The position numbers and the translations under genes were made by a program. DNA of 64,000 nucleotides from Litchfieldia alkalitelluris (GTDB taxonomy: Bacteria > Bacillota > Bacilli > Bacillales > Bacillaceae_L), in NCBI RefSeq assembly GCF_002019645.1, contig NZ_KV917374.1, positions 1,996,696 to 2,060,695 of the forward strand, written 5' to 3'. Below the pieces are notes generated by a model. That model did no database searches. It saw only the letters and a list, made by a program, of their open reading frames with translations, and was not told where the DNA came from. Shown here one piece after another: positions 9,662-19,141 of the stretch; positions within the stretch are counted from its first letter, which is position 1; every line of letters starts with the position of its first letter.

Positions 9662-9845
9662 GGAGATTAATAATTTTCTATCAAACATTTACTATGGTAT
9701 CTGCGAAAATAGTTTGATTGTCAATAAATATTTTTTACTAAAAAACTGTAATACTTTCTTACAAAACCCTTTACTACTTATGTAATAAATTGTATATTTA
9801 TTTGGAGACTTTTTTCCAATAACGTGTTACAGGAGTAGTGTTTTG

Positions 9846-10022
9846 ATGGAACAAATTGTAAATGAAAGAATAAAAGTTGAGGCTCAAGTCTATACTTTAA
9901 GAAGTCAAATGATAGATTCAGCCAAAAACAATGGGTTTACTGATCCTGAAACAATCAAATTAAGTCAACAATTAGACTCTCTACTTAATTTGATTCAATT
10001 TAAACGCTCTAAAAAAATGTAG
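9846..10022 (+). CDS. Spo0E-like aspartyl-phosphate phosphatase
   Basis: Small sporulation regulator of 58 residues. Spo0E-family proteins dephosphorylate Spo0A~P and delay spore formation. The family pattern is a two-helix hairpin with the SQELD-type motif; here TDPETIKLSQQLDSLLNLIQ carries SQQLD at about residues 40-44. AGGAG lies 10 bases before the ATG. The stop codon lies inside an 11-bp inverted repeat (ATGTAGCTAGA and its complement, 10017-10059). It stands alone between debris and the ROK operon. The motif plus length make the family assignment good. Confidence 0.75.
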   Translation: MEQIVNERIKVEAQVYTLRSQMIDSAKNNGFTDPETIKLSQQLDSLLNLIQFKRSKKM

Positions 10023-10176
10023 CTAGATTCTATCATAAACAGGTATATTCTAGCTACATACAAAGAGATAGTTTGTTTAATTATCTGGATTCAAGTTCAG
10101 ATAATAAAACCCTCTAAATGATTTCTTCAGAAATATAATCTTCATACTTTATAAAAAACCCTAAATACGACATGTT

Positions 10177-10216
10177 GCTACACTAATTGTTTTCTTCAAT
10201 TGAGTGTAGCTTTTTT
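10177..10216 (+). terminator. Strong terminator upstream of the ROK operon
   Basis: GCTACACTAATTG pairs with CAATTGAGTGTAGC (one bulge) over a 7-base loop and is followed by six T. It probably ends the spo0E-like transcript and insulates the next operon. Confidence 0.85.
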
Positions 10217-10278
10217 ATACTTAAATACAATTTTAAAAGAAATAAAATCTAATTATATTAAATTTTCAGAATATGATA

Positions 10279-10307
10279 TTGACTAATTATGGAAAATGTT
10301 TTACATT
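10279..10307 (+). promoter_or_regulatory. SigA-type promoter of the ROK-amidohydrolase operon
   Basis: TTGACT (10279-10284), a 17-base spacer and TACATT (10302-10307) make a good vegetative promoter. Transcription would start about 10313, just ahead of the CTAA repeat. Confidence 0.7.
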
Positions 10308-10318
10308 GGTTAGTAAGG

Positions 10319-10346
10319 TTAACTAACTAACTAACTAACTAACTAA
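10319..10346 (+). repeat. CTAA tandem repeat in the operator position
   Basis: Almost seven copies of the tetranucleotide TAAC/CTAA lie from about +6 to +33 relative to the predicted start site. ROK repressors of the XylR type bind inverted sequences beginning TTAGT and ending ACTAA; a TTAGT lies at 10310 just before the tract. The tract could be, or overlap, the operator of the adjacent ROK gene. Confidence 0.5.
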
Positions 10347-10363
10347 AAGGCATGGAGGGCTGC

Positions 10364-11566
10364 ATGAGTATCCCGCAATCAGGAACACCCACTTATTTGA
10401 AGCTATTAAACAAGAAAAAGGTCTTACAAACGATTATCGGGGGTGATGATTATTATTCCAGAGCAAGTCTTGCTAAAGAATTAAATATTAGTAAACCAAC
10501 GATTTCTTCGTTAGTCGATGAGTTGGTTAAAGAAGGGTGGCTCATTGAAAAGGAAAGTAATGAAACGGCCCATGGAGGTGGGAGGAAGCCTGTTCATTTA
10601 TTTTTCAATAAAGTATGTAAATATACAATCGGAGTTGATATCGGCGGCACACATACTGAAATAGCAATAATGAATCTTGAAGGTGAATTAATTATTACCG
10701 GAAAACTATTTACTCAACAGGCATTAAAAGATGATTTTATTCATCTACTAGTAACAGAGATTAATAGATTGTTAAGAGTAAGTGGATTGATCAATACTGA
10801 TATATTATCACTTGCAATTGGTGCGCCTGGGATAACTGATACAGAGAAAGGTATTGTAATTGAAGCTCCAAGTCTTCAGTGGGACAATTATCCTTTACAA
10901 GAAAAAGTAAGCTCTTATTTTCCGTTTCCTGTATATATTGAAAATGATGTGAATATGGCGGTGCTTGGGGAGTATTGGAAGGGGTCTGCGAAAGATAAAT
11001 CCAATGTCGTTCTGATTACGATAGGAACGGGTGTTGGATGTGGCATTATTATTAATCGTGAGCTATACCGAGGCTTTCAATTTGCTGCAGGAGAAATTGG
11101 TTATATGATTACTAACAAAGATCAAGCTGGACAACATTTCGAAACAATGTTTGATGGCTTTGGTTTTCTTGAAAATCATGTTGGGGGTCCTGCTATCGTA
11201 AAGCAATATATAAAGAACTCTACGACAACTGTCAATGGCGAGTATAGTGCGGAAATGGTTTTTAATGAAGCCATTCAAGGTGAGACTTATGCAACAAAGG
11301 TGATTAATGAAGCATTAGATCACATTGCAGTTTCGTTAATTAATGTAGCGGCTCTTTTGAATCCCGATTGTATCGTTTTAGGAGGAGGAATTTCGAAATC
11401 AGGAGAATGGTTTTTACCGAAGTTACAACATAAAATAGCGATGTATCTACCTAAGCAAAGTCAAACAGAGGTGCTTCTAACTCAATTGCCACAAGTGGCC
11501 CTTATCGGAGCAACAGCTTTATGTTTGAGAAATCATGAGTTATTTTCCATCGAAAAGAAATTCTGA
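10364..11566 (+). CDS. ROK-family transcriptional repressor (XylR/NagC type)
   Basis: Sugar-responsive repressor, first gene of the long operon and probably autoregulatory. About 400 residues. An N-terminal winged helix (about 25-65) contains SRASLAKELNISKPTISSLV, followed by GGRKP and the sugar-kinase-like fold with IGVDIGGTHTEIAIM and IGTGVGCGIIINRELYRGF. The usual ROK zinc cluster (CxCGxxGCxE) is absent: the region after GEIGYM has no cysteines. The ATG at 10364 has GGAGGG 5-6 bases ahead; the ATG at 10352 overlaps that site. The downstream importer and amino-sugar-type deaminase suggest that a sugar or its phosphate is the effector. Confidence 0.85.
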   Translation: MSIPQSGTPTYLKLLNKKKVLQTIIGGDDYYSRASLAKELNISKPTISSLVDELVKEGWLIEKESNETAHGGGRKPVHLFFNKVCKYTIGVDIGGTHTEIAIMNLEGELIITGKLFTQQALKDDFIHLLVTEINRLLRVSGLINTDILSLAIGAPGITDTEKGIVIEAPSLQWDNYPLQEKVSSYFPFPVYIENDVNMAVLGEYWKGSAKDKSNVVLITIGTGVGCGIIINRELYRGFQFAAGEIGYMITNKDQAGQHFETMFDGFGFLENHVGGPAIVKQYIKNSTTTVNGEYSAEMVFNEAIQGETYATKVINEALDHIAVSLINVAALLNPDCIVLGGGISKSGEWFLPKLQHKIAMYLPKQSQTEVLLTQLPQVALIGATALCLRNHELFSIEKKF

Positions 11567-11601
11567 TTTTTATAGCAAACTTTTTTAATAGGAGGTAAAT
11601 A

Positions 11602-12549
11602 ATGCTATTTCAAAATGATTTTAAAGTCATTGATATCCATGGCCACTTGCCAGGGAAAAAGGGTAGTGGATTCATTAAGCGAACAGAAATTGGTGATCAA
11701 TATAATACAGAAAGATCAAAGCGAATGATGTTATCTTGGGATTTCCCGCATCCATCTGAGGAAACCGATGAAAAGAAGGCCATACCAATTATGGATCGTT
11801 GGGTACAGGAGCTGGATCGATATGGAATTGAAAGATTCGTGTTTCTTACTGCTGAGGATAATGATGATTTAGCTAAAAAGATAAAGGAGTATCCTGGTCG
11901 TTTTATTGGATTTGCACATCATCCGATTGAAAACCGTGATGCACTTCAGGAATTAAAACGGGCAACAGAGGAACTTGGCTTAAAGGGGTATAAGATGTTT
12001 GGGCCTCTTGTGAATCGAAAGCTTCATGATGACTCATTAATGCCTGTTTGGGAGTATTTGGCTGAAAAGCAAATTCCCGTATTAATTCATTTTGGACTTT
12101 TGGGCAGAGCTGGTGGAATTGTTGAGCATCAAAACATGTCACCACTCTCAATCTTTCAAGTTGCTAGAGAGTTCCCTGAACTTCCTATCATCATTCCACA
12201 TTTTGGAGCAGGTTACTTTCAAGAATTACTTCATCTTTGCTGGAGTTGTCCAAATGTTTATGTGGATACCTCTGGGTCTAATCAATGGATGCGCTGGATG
12301 CCATATCATTTAGATTTGGAGATTTTGTTCAGAAAAACCTATGAGCTCATTGGCGCTGAACGAATTATCTTTGGGACAGATTCAAATGGGTTTCCAAGAG
12401 GCTATTCCTACCGATATTTACAAGACCAGGTTCGAGTTTGCCGGGAAATCAATATGCGTGAGGAGGATATTGAAAAGATCTTTGGTAATAATGCACGCAG
12501 ACTATTTAATCTTGAGATTGGAGTGAAGTCAGAGAATGTCACACAATAG
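11602..12549 (+). CDS. Amidohydrolase-family metal-dependent hydrolase (amidohydrolase_2, COG2159 type)
   Basis: TIM-barrel hydrolase of 315 residues with no signal peptide. Metal-ligand motifs are visible: DIHGHLPG near residue 14, GYKMFGPL with a candidate Lys, VLIHFGLLG, IIPHFGAGYF and the late FGTDSNGFP. This family includes decarboxylases and lactonases as well as amidases, so the reaction is open: hydrolysis of an amide or lactone, or decarboxylation, of the imported compound. AGGAGG precedes the ATG. It overlaps the following lyase gene by 14 bases, implying tight translational coupling and perhaps consecutive reactions. No close characterised homologue comes to mind. Confidence 0.75.
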   Translation: MLFQNDFKVIDIHGHLPGKKGSGFIKRTEIGDQYNTERSKRMMLSWDFPHPSEETDEKKAIPIMDRWVQELDRYGIERFVFLTAEDNDDLAKKIKEYPGRFIGFAHHPIENRDALQELKRATEELGLKGYKMFGPLVNRKLHDDSLMPVWEYLAEKQIPVLIHFGLLGRAGGIVEHQNMSPLSIFQVAREFPELPIIIPHFGAGYFQELLHLCWSCPNVYVDTSGSNQWMRWMPYHLDLEILFRKTYELIGAERIIFGTDSNGFPRGYSYRYLQDQVRVCREINMREEDIEKIFGNNARRLFNLEIGVKSENVTQ

Positions 12550-14014
12550 GTCCAGGATTTATGTGAACCATATACTCGAACCTACCTACGATTTTACGAA
12601 AAGAAAATTTTTGAACTGTATACTTGAAATCAATATAGCTCATGCTGCCATGCTTGCTCGTCAACAGATTTTAAAGAACGAAGATGTGAAAAAAATTATT
12701 GAAGCTAATCAGAGATTGTTAAGAAATGGTTTTGATCAGCAGTATAACCCTGAGTTTGAAGATTTATTTTTCATGATTGAAGATGATCTGAAAAATGAAA
12801 TCGGTGATGAACTTGTTGGAAATATGCATATTGCTTTTAGCAGAAATGATATGGACGCAACGATGTTTCGGATGATTTGGCGTGAAAAAGTGGTTCAATG
12901 GCTTAAACTGATTATAGATATGAAGGAAGTCTTGCTTGAATTAGCAAAGGAGCATGAACTCACTGTAATGCCTGCATATACGCATAATCAGCAAGCTCAG
13001 CCGACAACACTTGCTCATTATTTATTAGCCGTTGATAAGCATTTGGAAAGAGATCTCGACCGTGGCTTTTCCTTATTAAATCGAATAAATGAATCGCCTA
13101 TGGGTGCGGCAGCTCTAGGAACAACAGGATTTCCTATTGATCGGACATTTATGGCACAACAATTAGCCTTTACAAAACCGCTAGATAATTCATATGATTC
13201 CATCAGTGCAGCTGATTATATGCTTGAAATCGTTGGAACATTATCAACCTCACTTAGTACTCTATCACGCTTTGTCTATGATTTAATGTTTTTTGCAACC
13301 AATGAGGTCGAAGCAATTAGATTGGATGAAAGCTTAGTACAAACTTCTAGTATAATGCCGCAAAAAAGGAACCCTTCATCATTAGAACATACACGATCAC
13401 TAATAAGTCGAACAATTGGAGAATTACAATCAGCGTTTATGATGACTCATAGCGTACCTTTTGGAGATATTGTTGACATCGGTGATGATATTCAACCGAT
13501 TCTTGATCATGGATTTCTACATACCTATCAAATACTCGAACTATTAACCGAAATCTTAAAAAATATTACTGTGAACAAAGATAAGCTATATAACCGATGT
13601 AGAGAGGGATTCTCAACGGTTACAGAGCTAGCTGATGTCCTGGTAAGGGATTACCAGCTATCTTTCCGACAAGCACACCATATCGTTCAAGCATTTGTTA
13701 AACACTTAAATACAAATGGATACAACTTAAGCCATGGAAATGCTGAACTTGTGAAAGAGATTGCTAAGAAAGAATGTCATATCGATTTATCTCTATCTGA
13801 TGAGCATTACAAGGATGCGATAGATCCTTATCAATTTGTGATGGTTCGGTCTATTTTAGGAGGGCCAAATCCAAAGGAAACAGAAAAACAGCGAACCCTT
13901 TCAGCAAATCAATTAAAAGGATACCTCACTGAGATTCAGGAATGGGAATATAAATTTAATTCCTATAAGGGATTATTACTTAATGGTAGTTATGAAATAT
14001 TAACTAATAAATAA
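12536..14014 (+). CDS. Argininosuccinate lyase-like enzyme of the fumarase/aspartase superfamily
   Basis: 492-residue cytoplasmic lyase. Superfamily features are present: the catalytic loop SSIMPQKRNPSSLEH (about residues 276-290), the His motif YTHNQQAQPTTLAHYLLA, and MGAAALGTTGFPIDR. It is related to ArgH but sits in a carbohydrate operon without other arginine genes, and it is longer than usual ArgH (about 460). Members eliminate fumarate from C-N adducts (argininosuccinate, EDDS), so one can infer that an aspartyl or succinyl-amine conjugate is split here. Its start lies inside the amidohydrolase gene. The true substrate is unknown. Confidence 0.75.
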   Translation: MSHNRSRIYVNHILEPTYDFTKRKFLNCILEINIAHAAMLARQQILKNEDVKKIIEANQRLLRNGFDQQYNPEFEDLFFMIEDDLKNEIGDELVGNMHIAFSRNDMDATMFRMIWREKVVQWLKLIIDMKEVLLELAKEHELTVMPAYTHNQQAQPTTLAHYLLAVDKHLERDLDRGFSLLNRINESPMGAAALGTTGFPIDRTFMAQQLAFTKPLDNSYDSISAADYMLEIVGTLSTSLSTLSRFVYDLMFFATNEVEAIRLDESLVQTSSIMPQKRNPSSLEHTRSLISRTIGELQSAFMMTHSVPFGDIVDIGDDIQPILDHGFLHTYQILELLTEILKNITVNKDKLYNRCREGFSTVTELADVLVRDYQLSFRQAHHIVQAFVKHLNTNGYNLSHGNAELVKEIAKKECHIDLSLSDEHYKDAIDPYQFVMVRSILGGPNPKETEKQRTLSANQLKGYLTEIQEWEYKFNSYKGLLLNGSYEILTNK

Positions 14015-14038
14015 AGTAGATTAAGAGGAGGGTTAATT

Positions 14039-15343
14039 TTGAAAAAATTTCTTGGAGTACTCTTTTTTGTCACATTGTTTATGGTGCTAGTCGGATGTTC
14101 CGATAAGGAAGAGGCTGGTGGTGATGTAACTGATGATGGAGAAGAAGGTAGTGGAGAGATTACGATTGAATACTGGCAATATGCTTATCAGTCCAAGGTG
14201 GATTTAATTGATGAACTAATTAAAGAGTTTGAGGAAGCAAACCCTGGAATCAAAGTAAAGCATACAACGTTCCCATATGAACAATATAACGAAAAGGTAG
14301 CTACACTTGTTCCAGCGGGTAGAGGACCGGATGTTATTAATCTTTATTATGGTTGGATTCCGAAATATGTTGACTCTGGATATCTTCAACCCCTTCCAGA
14401 GGATGGCTTTTCTGCAAGTGAAATTGAAAGTGAATTTTTCCCACTTGTTGATGCTGTAAAACTTGATGATCAATATTGGGCGATTCCAACCGCAGTTCGT
14501 ACCCTCGCTTTATTTTACAATAAAGATCTTTTTGAAAAAGCTGGTTTAGATCCAGACAGCCCACCTACAAACTGGGATGAGTTGGTTGATTATGCGAAGA
14601 AAACTACGGTTCGTGATGGTAACCAGTTAGTTACAGCAGGGATGGCTTATGAACTTGGAGGTCAGTTGCATAACTGGTATAGAGATGCTCTTGTTTATCA
14701 AGCAGGTGGTCAAGATTTAAGTGAGGATCGAAAACAAATTTTATGGGATGATTCGGAAGCTGGTTTAGAAGCGTTCCGTTATTTAGTTGAATTTACGACA
14801 GAGCATAAAGTTGGTGAAAAAGGATTCTATACGGATGATGTTACGGCATTTAAAACTGGAAATGCAGCAATGAATGTTGATGGTTCTTTCCGTTTAGGAA
14901 CGCTTGCTACAGATGCACCAGATTTGAATTATGCGGTAGCTCCACTGCCATCATATAAGGAAAAAGCAACACAATCTTCCTTCTGGGCGAATGGAATTAC
15001 AGCTAAGGTTGAAGGTGAAAAGTTAGAAGCAGCAACAAAGTTCCTAAAGTTCTTAACAAGCAAAGAAGTGATGGAGCGTTGGGTTGATAAGATTGGTGAA
15101 TTACCAGCTAAGGAAGCTGTGGCTTCTCAAGACAAATTTATTACTGACCCACTGTTAGGGCCTTTTATTGAACAGCTTCCATATGCAAATGCTCACTTCT
15201 TCGTAGATGAAACGGCTGAAAGACAGCTTATGATGGATGCAGTTGATCAGGTTGTACTAAATGGAGTTTCAATTGAGGACGCATATGCTGAGTTGGTGGA
15301 AAAAACACAGAAGTTATTTGATGATTACTGGAGTAGTCGATAA
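14039..15343 (+). CDS. Sugar ABC transporter substrate-binding lipoprotein (family 1)
   Basis: Captures the imported solute outside the membrane. The 434-residue precursor has a lipoprotein signal ending LVGC, with the lipidated Cys at position 20, an acidic spacer, then ITIEYWQYAYQSKVDLIDEL and RGPDVINLYYGW, typical of the UgpB/MalE-type group. AGGAGGG precedes a TTG start at 14039. It is followed by a hairpin that would let more of this protein be made than of the permeases. The family binds oligosaccharides, glycerol-phosphate esters and related polyols; specificity cannot be read from sequence. Confidence 0.88.
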   Translation: MKKFLGVLFFVTLFMVLVGCSDKEEAGGDVTDDGEEGSGEITIEYWQYAYQSKVDLIDELIKEFEEANPGIKVKHTTFPYEQYNEKVATLVPAGRGPDVINLYYGWIPKYVDSGYLQPLPEDGFSASEIESEFFPLVDAVKLDDQYWAIPTAVRTLALFYNKDLFEKAGLDPDSPPTNWDELVDYAKKTTVRDGNQLVTAGMAYELGGQLHNWYRDALVYQAGGQDLSEDRKQILWDDSEAGLEAFRYLVEFTTEHKVGEKGFYTDDVTAFKTGNAAMNVDGSFRLGTLATDAPDLNYAVAPLPSYKEKATQSSFWANGITAKVEGEKLEAATKFLKFLTSKEVMERWVDKIGELPAKEAVASQDKFITDPLLGPFIEQLPYANAHFFVDETAERQLMMDAVDQVVLNGVSIEDAYAELVEKTQKLFDDYWSSR

Positions 15344-15360
15344 TTTAATCCTATTCACTA

Positions 15361-15396
15361 GGGAGAGGCTAGGACCTGAGTCTCTCCCATCTTTTT
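15361..15396 (+). terminator. Intra-operon attenuator after the binding-protein gene
   Basis: GGGAGAGGCT pairs with AGTCTCTCCC (one G-U pair) and is followed by ATCTTTTT. A partial terminator or mRNA-stabilising hairpin is usual after binding-protein genes. Confidence 0.75.
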
Positions 15397-15414
15397 AAAG
15401 GGAGGATATACATA

Positions 15415-16350
15415 ATGGAGAGTACCAAAGCCGAAATTTCGCCACCTATAAAACTCAAGCCCAAAAAACGATCAAGGTTCACTTTAAAGCAGCAAAAATA
15501 CATCTTTGTTTATACTTGTCTACTAATCCCCCTACTCTTTTTTATTGTTATCCGTTTTCTTCCAACACTGTATACCTTTAATATAGGTTTTCATGAGTGG
15601 GATATTCTTTCAAATGATAAGCCATTTGTTGGGATGGACAATTACGTGAATCTTTTTCATGATGAGGTCTTTCGAAAATCCCTTTACAATACGATGATAT
15701 ATGTTGTATTAGGAGTCATTGGTCAATTGATTTGTGGACTAGGCATTGCTCTATTATTACAGCGAATTAATAAGTTTGTAGGGTTTTTTCGTGCGATTTA
15801 CTTCATTCCTTATGTAACGAGTATTGTTGCGGTAAGCTGGGTGTTTAAGTGGATTCTTATGAATAATGGAATCGTCAATGATATTTTATTAAAACTAGGA
15901 TTTGAAGCACAGCTCTTCTTAAAATCTCCTGATCAAGCAATCTATATTATTATCTTAACAATGATTTGGCAAGGACTAGGTTTTCAAATGATTATTTTCT
16001 TAGCAGGGTTAGAAAATATCCCGAAAATGTTTTATGAGGCAGCTGAAATTGATGGGGCTAATGGATGGAAGAAGTTTATCCATATTACGATCCCATTGTT
16101 GAATCCTACGATTGTGTTCTCTGCTGTTATTGGGAGTATTAGTTTCCTCCAAACATTTACTCAAGTTCAGAATATGACACTTGGTGGACCATTGAATTCC
16201 ACCAAATCAGTCGTTCTTTATATTTATGAATTGGCATTCCAACATTTTGAAATGGGTGCTGCTTCAGCGGCAACAGTTATCTTATTCTTAATTATTCTAA
16301 TCATTACGATTTTCCAAATGAAATTCCTAACAAAGAAATTTGAATACTAA
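15415..16350 (+). CDS. Sugar ABC transporter permease, MalF/UgpA type
   Basis: Integral membrane subunit, 311 residues, with about six membrane spans; the first is YIFVYTCLLIPLLFFIVIRF. The cytoplasmic coupling loop EAAEIDGANGWKKFIHITIPLL (about residues 213-234), which contacts the ATPase, is intact. AGGGAGG lies ahead of the ATG. It pairs with the next gene to form the channel. The immediately preceding hairpin probably lowers its expression relative to the binding protein. Confidence 0.9.
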   Translation: MESTKAEISPPIKLKPKKRSRFTLKQQKYIFVYTCLLIPLLFFIVIRFLPTLYTFNIGFHEWDILSNDKPFVGMDNYVNLFHDEVFRKSLYNTMIYVVLGVIGQLICGLGIALLLQRINKFVGFFRAIYFIPYVTSIVAVSWVFKWILMNNGIVNDILLKLGFEAQLFLKSPDQAIYIIILTMIWQGLGFQMIIFLAGLENIPKMFYEAAEIDGANGWKKFIHITIPLLNPTIVFSAVIGSISFLQTFTQVQNMTLGGPLNSTKSVVLYIYELAFQHFEMGAASAATVILFLIILIITIFQMKFLTKKFEY

Positions 16351-16367
16351 GTCTTGGGGGTGAAGTG

Positions 16368-17186
16368 GTGAAAAGAAGAAACTTTACAAAAAAAGCCATT
16401 GTTTATACATTATTAATTTTAGGTTCAGTAATCATGCTATTTCCATTCATTTGGATGGTTTCCACCTCATTCAAACCTCCGAGTGAAGTGTATGGGTTGA
16501 AGCTTATTGCTGATAACCCTACATTTAATAACTATCGTAAAATTATCGAAGGGACCCTTTTTACTAAATGGTTTTTAAATAGTTTTATTGTTGCTGTGAT
16601 TACGACAGTCAGTGTGGCTCTCTTTGATACCCTTGTTGGTTATATTATTGCTAAGTTCAACTTTTTTGGGAAACAAGTTATCTTTCTTTTTATCTTAAGC
16701 TCTCTAATGATTCCAACAGAAATGTTAATTATCCCTTGGTACTTAATGTCAGCTGACTTAGGGTGGGTTGATACATATTGGGGAGTCATGTTTCCAGGGG
16801 TGATTTCAGCGTTTGGTATATTCCTAATGAAGCAATTTATGGAGTCCATTCCGGATGATTTATTAGATGCTGCAAGAATTGATGGTATGAATGAGTTTTC
16901 GATTTTCTTTAAGGTCGCCATTCCTCAAGTATTCCCAGCATTATCTGCACTATGTATTTTCACATTCCTTGGGAATTGGAATGCGTATTTATGGCCGCTC
17001 ATTGTTATTGAAACAGCTGAAATGCGAACATTACCGGTTGGTCTTGCCTTTTTCTCAGGTGAAAATCAAACGTATTGGGAGCTTGTTATGGCAGGAGCAA
17101 CCATTGCTGTTATACCCTTAATCATTGTCTTTTTAATCTTCCAGCGCCATATTATAAAAGGAATCACTTTGACTGGCTTAAAATAA
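16368..17186 (+). CDS. Sugar ABC transporter permease, MalG/UgpE type
   Basis: Second channel subunit, about 272 residues, six predicted spans. It starts KRRNFTKKAIVYTLLILGSVIMLF and contains the coupling loop DAARIDGMNEFSIFFKVAIP. Two tandem GTG codons (16365, 16368) are possible starts; 16368 is at the better distance from GGGGGTG. The C-terminus HIIKGITLTGLK matches MalG-type permeases. It lies 17 bases after the first permease gene. Confidence 0.9.
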   Translation: MKRRNFTKKAIVYTLLILGSVIMLFPFIWMVSTSFKPPSEVYGLKLIADNPTFNNYRKIIEGTLFTKWFLNSFIVAVITTVSVALFDTLVGYIIAKFNFFGKQVIFLFILSSLMIPTEMLIIPWYLMSADLGWVDTYWGVMFPGVISAFGIFLMKQFMESIPDDLLDAARIDGMNEFSIFFKVAIPQVFPALSALCIFTFLGNWNAYLWPLIVIETAEMRTLPVGLAFFSGENQTYWELVMAGATIAVIPLIIVFLIFQRHIIKGITLTGLK

Positions 17187-17225
17187 GGTTGATCTTGAGT
17201 GAATTTTTTCAAAAGAGGTTAAAAC

Positions 17226-17981
17226 ATGAAAATTATAGAGGTCAAAGATTATCAGCAAATGAGTCGGCTCGCAGCGTGTATTATAAGTGAAAAAGTTCGT
17301 TCACAAAATCGATTAAATCTTGGGCTCGCAACCGGAGAAACACCAAAAGGGACCTACAACTATTTAATAAAGGATTTTAATCATAATGGAACCTCTTATG
17401 AAGAGGTATACACGTTTAATTTAGATGAATATGTTCCACTTTCTATGGATAACCCGAATAGCTATCGATTTTATATGAACCATTTTTTATTTAACCATCT
17501 TGATATTCCAATGTCTCATACTTTTCTTCCACTAGGTAATGCTACTGATCTAGAAAACGAATGTGTAAGATATGAAAAACAAATTGAAGATCATGGTGGA
17601 ATTGATCTTCAACTACTTGGAATCGGCAAGAATGGCCATATTGGCTTTAATGAACCAAGAACATCTTTCATATCAAAGACACATGTCGTCACACTTACTT
17701 CATTAACTAGGGAAGCAAATGCACGATTTTTTGAACGTCCAGAAGATGTTCCGAAACAAGCAATTACAGTTGGAATTGAAACAATTATGAAGTCAAAAGA
17801 AATTCTCCTGCTTGCATCTGGTGAAAGTAAAAGAGAGGCTATGAACGAACTGCTTCATGGAGAATTGTCGGAGGATTTTCCAGCATCGATACTTCGACTT
17901 CATCCAGATGTAACAGTCATCGCTGATCAAACAGCATTAAAGGGGATTCAAGTAGAAGGTTATTCCTTCACAAAATGTTGA
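17226..17981 (+). CDS. nagB: Glucosamine-6-phosphate deaminase-like protein
   Basis: NagB converts glucosamine 6-phosphate to fructose 6-phosphate and ammonia. The 251-residue protein shows LGLATGETPKGTYNYL, FNLDEYVPLSMDNPNSYRFYM and LLGIGKNGHIGFNEP, with the catalytic Asp, His and Glu region intact. AGAGG precedes the ATG at 17226. No nagA, kinase or PTS gene is in this operon, so either an amino-sugar phosphate is produced by other enzymes or this copy works on a different aminated sugar phosphate. The context makes an amino sugar moiety in the transported compound likely. Confidence 0.82.
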   Translation: MKIIEVKDYQQMSRLAACIISEKVRSQNRLNLGLATGETPKGTYNYLIKDFNHNGTSYEEVYTFNLDEYVPLSMDNPNSYRFYMNHFLFNHLDIPMSHTFLPLGNATDLENECVRYEKQIEDHGGIDLQLLGIGKNGHIGFNEPRTSFISKTHVVTLTSLTREANARFFERPEDVPKQAITVGIETIMKSKEILLLASGESKREAMNELLHGELSEDFPASILRLHPDVTVIADQTALKGIQVEGYSFTKC

Positions 17982-18010
17982 AGGGATTTTGAATTTGAGG
18001 AGGCGGTGGA

Positions 18011-19141
18011 ATGGCTGAATTGCACTTAAATCATATCTATAAGGTATATGATAAAAACGTAACGGCAGTAAAAGATTTTAACCTACATATCAAGGATCAT
18101 GAATTTATTGTATTTGTTGGCCCTTCAGGATGCGGGAAATCGACTACATTAAGAATGATTGCAGGACTTGAAGAAATATCTAAGGGCGAGTTCTACATTG
18201 ATGATGAGCTCGTCAATGATGTTGCACCAAAGGATCGAGACATTGCGATGGTTTTTCAGAACTATGCCCTATATCCTCATATGAATGTGTTTAATAATAT
18301 GGCATTTGGGTTGAAGCTTCGAAAAGCCCCAAAGGAGGAAATTAAGCGCCGTGTTGAGGCAGCAGCGAAGATTCTTGGGCTTGAACCATACCTGGATCGT
18401 AAGCCGAAAGCTTTATCAGGCGGTCAACGTCAGCGTGTAGCATTAGGTCGGGCGATCGTCCGTGATGCGAAGGTTTTCTTAATGGATGAGCCACTCTCTA
18501 ATCTTGACGCAAAGCTCCGGATTCAAATGCGTGCTGAAATTTCAAAACTTCACCAAAGACTCCAAACAACTACTATTTATGTTACCCACGATCAAACGGA
18601 AGCGATGACTATGGCCACCCGTATTGTTGTGATGAAGGATGGAATCATCCAACAGGTTGGGACTCCTAAGGATGTGTATGATAACCCGGATAATACCTTT
18701 GTGGCAGGTTTTATAGGCTCACCGGCAATGAACTTTTTCAAAGGGAAGATTCAAAACGATACGTTTATTGTGAATGAAATAAAGATGAAAATTCCAGAAG
18801 CCAAGCTTAAAGTTTTACATCAACATGGATATATCACAAAAGAGATTATTTTAGGAATTCGCCCAGAAGACATTCATGAAACTAGTGAAAAATATGATAC
18901 AGCTGTTAAAGTCACAGCTAAAATCGAGGTTGCTGAACTCATGGGAGCAGAAACCATGTTGTATTCAACCATTGGAGTCGAAAGCTATGTTTCAAGGGTT
19001 GATTCAAATGTAGAAGTGAAGCCAGGACAATTATTTTCACTTTACTTTGATATGAATAAGTGTCATTTCTTTGATGTCGATAGTGAAGAACGAATTGATT
19101 TAAGGGGTGGAGCAAAGAAGGAATTTAGGGAATCAGTGTGA
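18011..19141 (+). CDS. msmX: MsmX/UgpC-type sugar ABC transporter ATPase
   Basis: Energises carbohydrate importers. 376 residues: Walker [10 protein letters not shown] at about 39-47, Q-loop FQNYALYPH, signature [14 protein letters not shown], Walker [14 protein letters not shown], switch His in THDQTEAM, then a C-terminal regulatory OB/TOBE domain from about 235. GAGGAGG precedes the ATG. It is the last gene of the operon. In Bacillus one MsmX ATPase serves several importers that lack their own, so it may also power the LplB/YtcP-type importer at 56-58 kb; that is an inference. Confidence 0.9.
   Translation: MAELHLNHIYKVYDKNVTAVKDFNLHIKDHEFIVFVGPSGCGKSTTLRMIAGLEEISKGEFYIDDELVNDVAPKDRDIAMVFQNYALYPHMNVFNNMAFGLKLRKAPKEEIKRRVEAAAKILGLEPYLDRKPKALSGGQRQRVALGRAIVRDAKVFLMDEPLSNLDAKLRIQMRAEISKLHQRLQTTTIYVTHDQTEAMTMATRIVVMKDGIIQQVGTPKDVYDNPDNTFVAGFIGSPAMNFFKGKIQNDTFIVNEIKMKIPEAKLKVLHQHGYITKEIILGIRPEDIHETSEKYDTAVKVTAKIEVAELMGAETMLYSTIGVESYVSRVDSNVEVKPGQLFSLYFDMNKCHFFDVDSEERIDLRGGAKKEFRESV

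Noticed and set aside
12536-14014. Housekeeping argininosuccinate lyase (argH)
   Set aside because: Longer than ArgH, not next to argG, and embedded in a sugar-uptake operon; annotating it as arginine biosynthesis would mislead.
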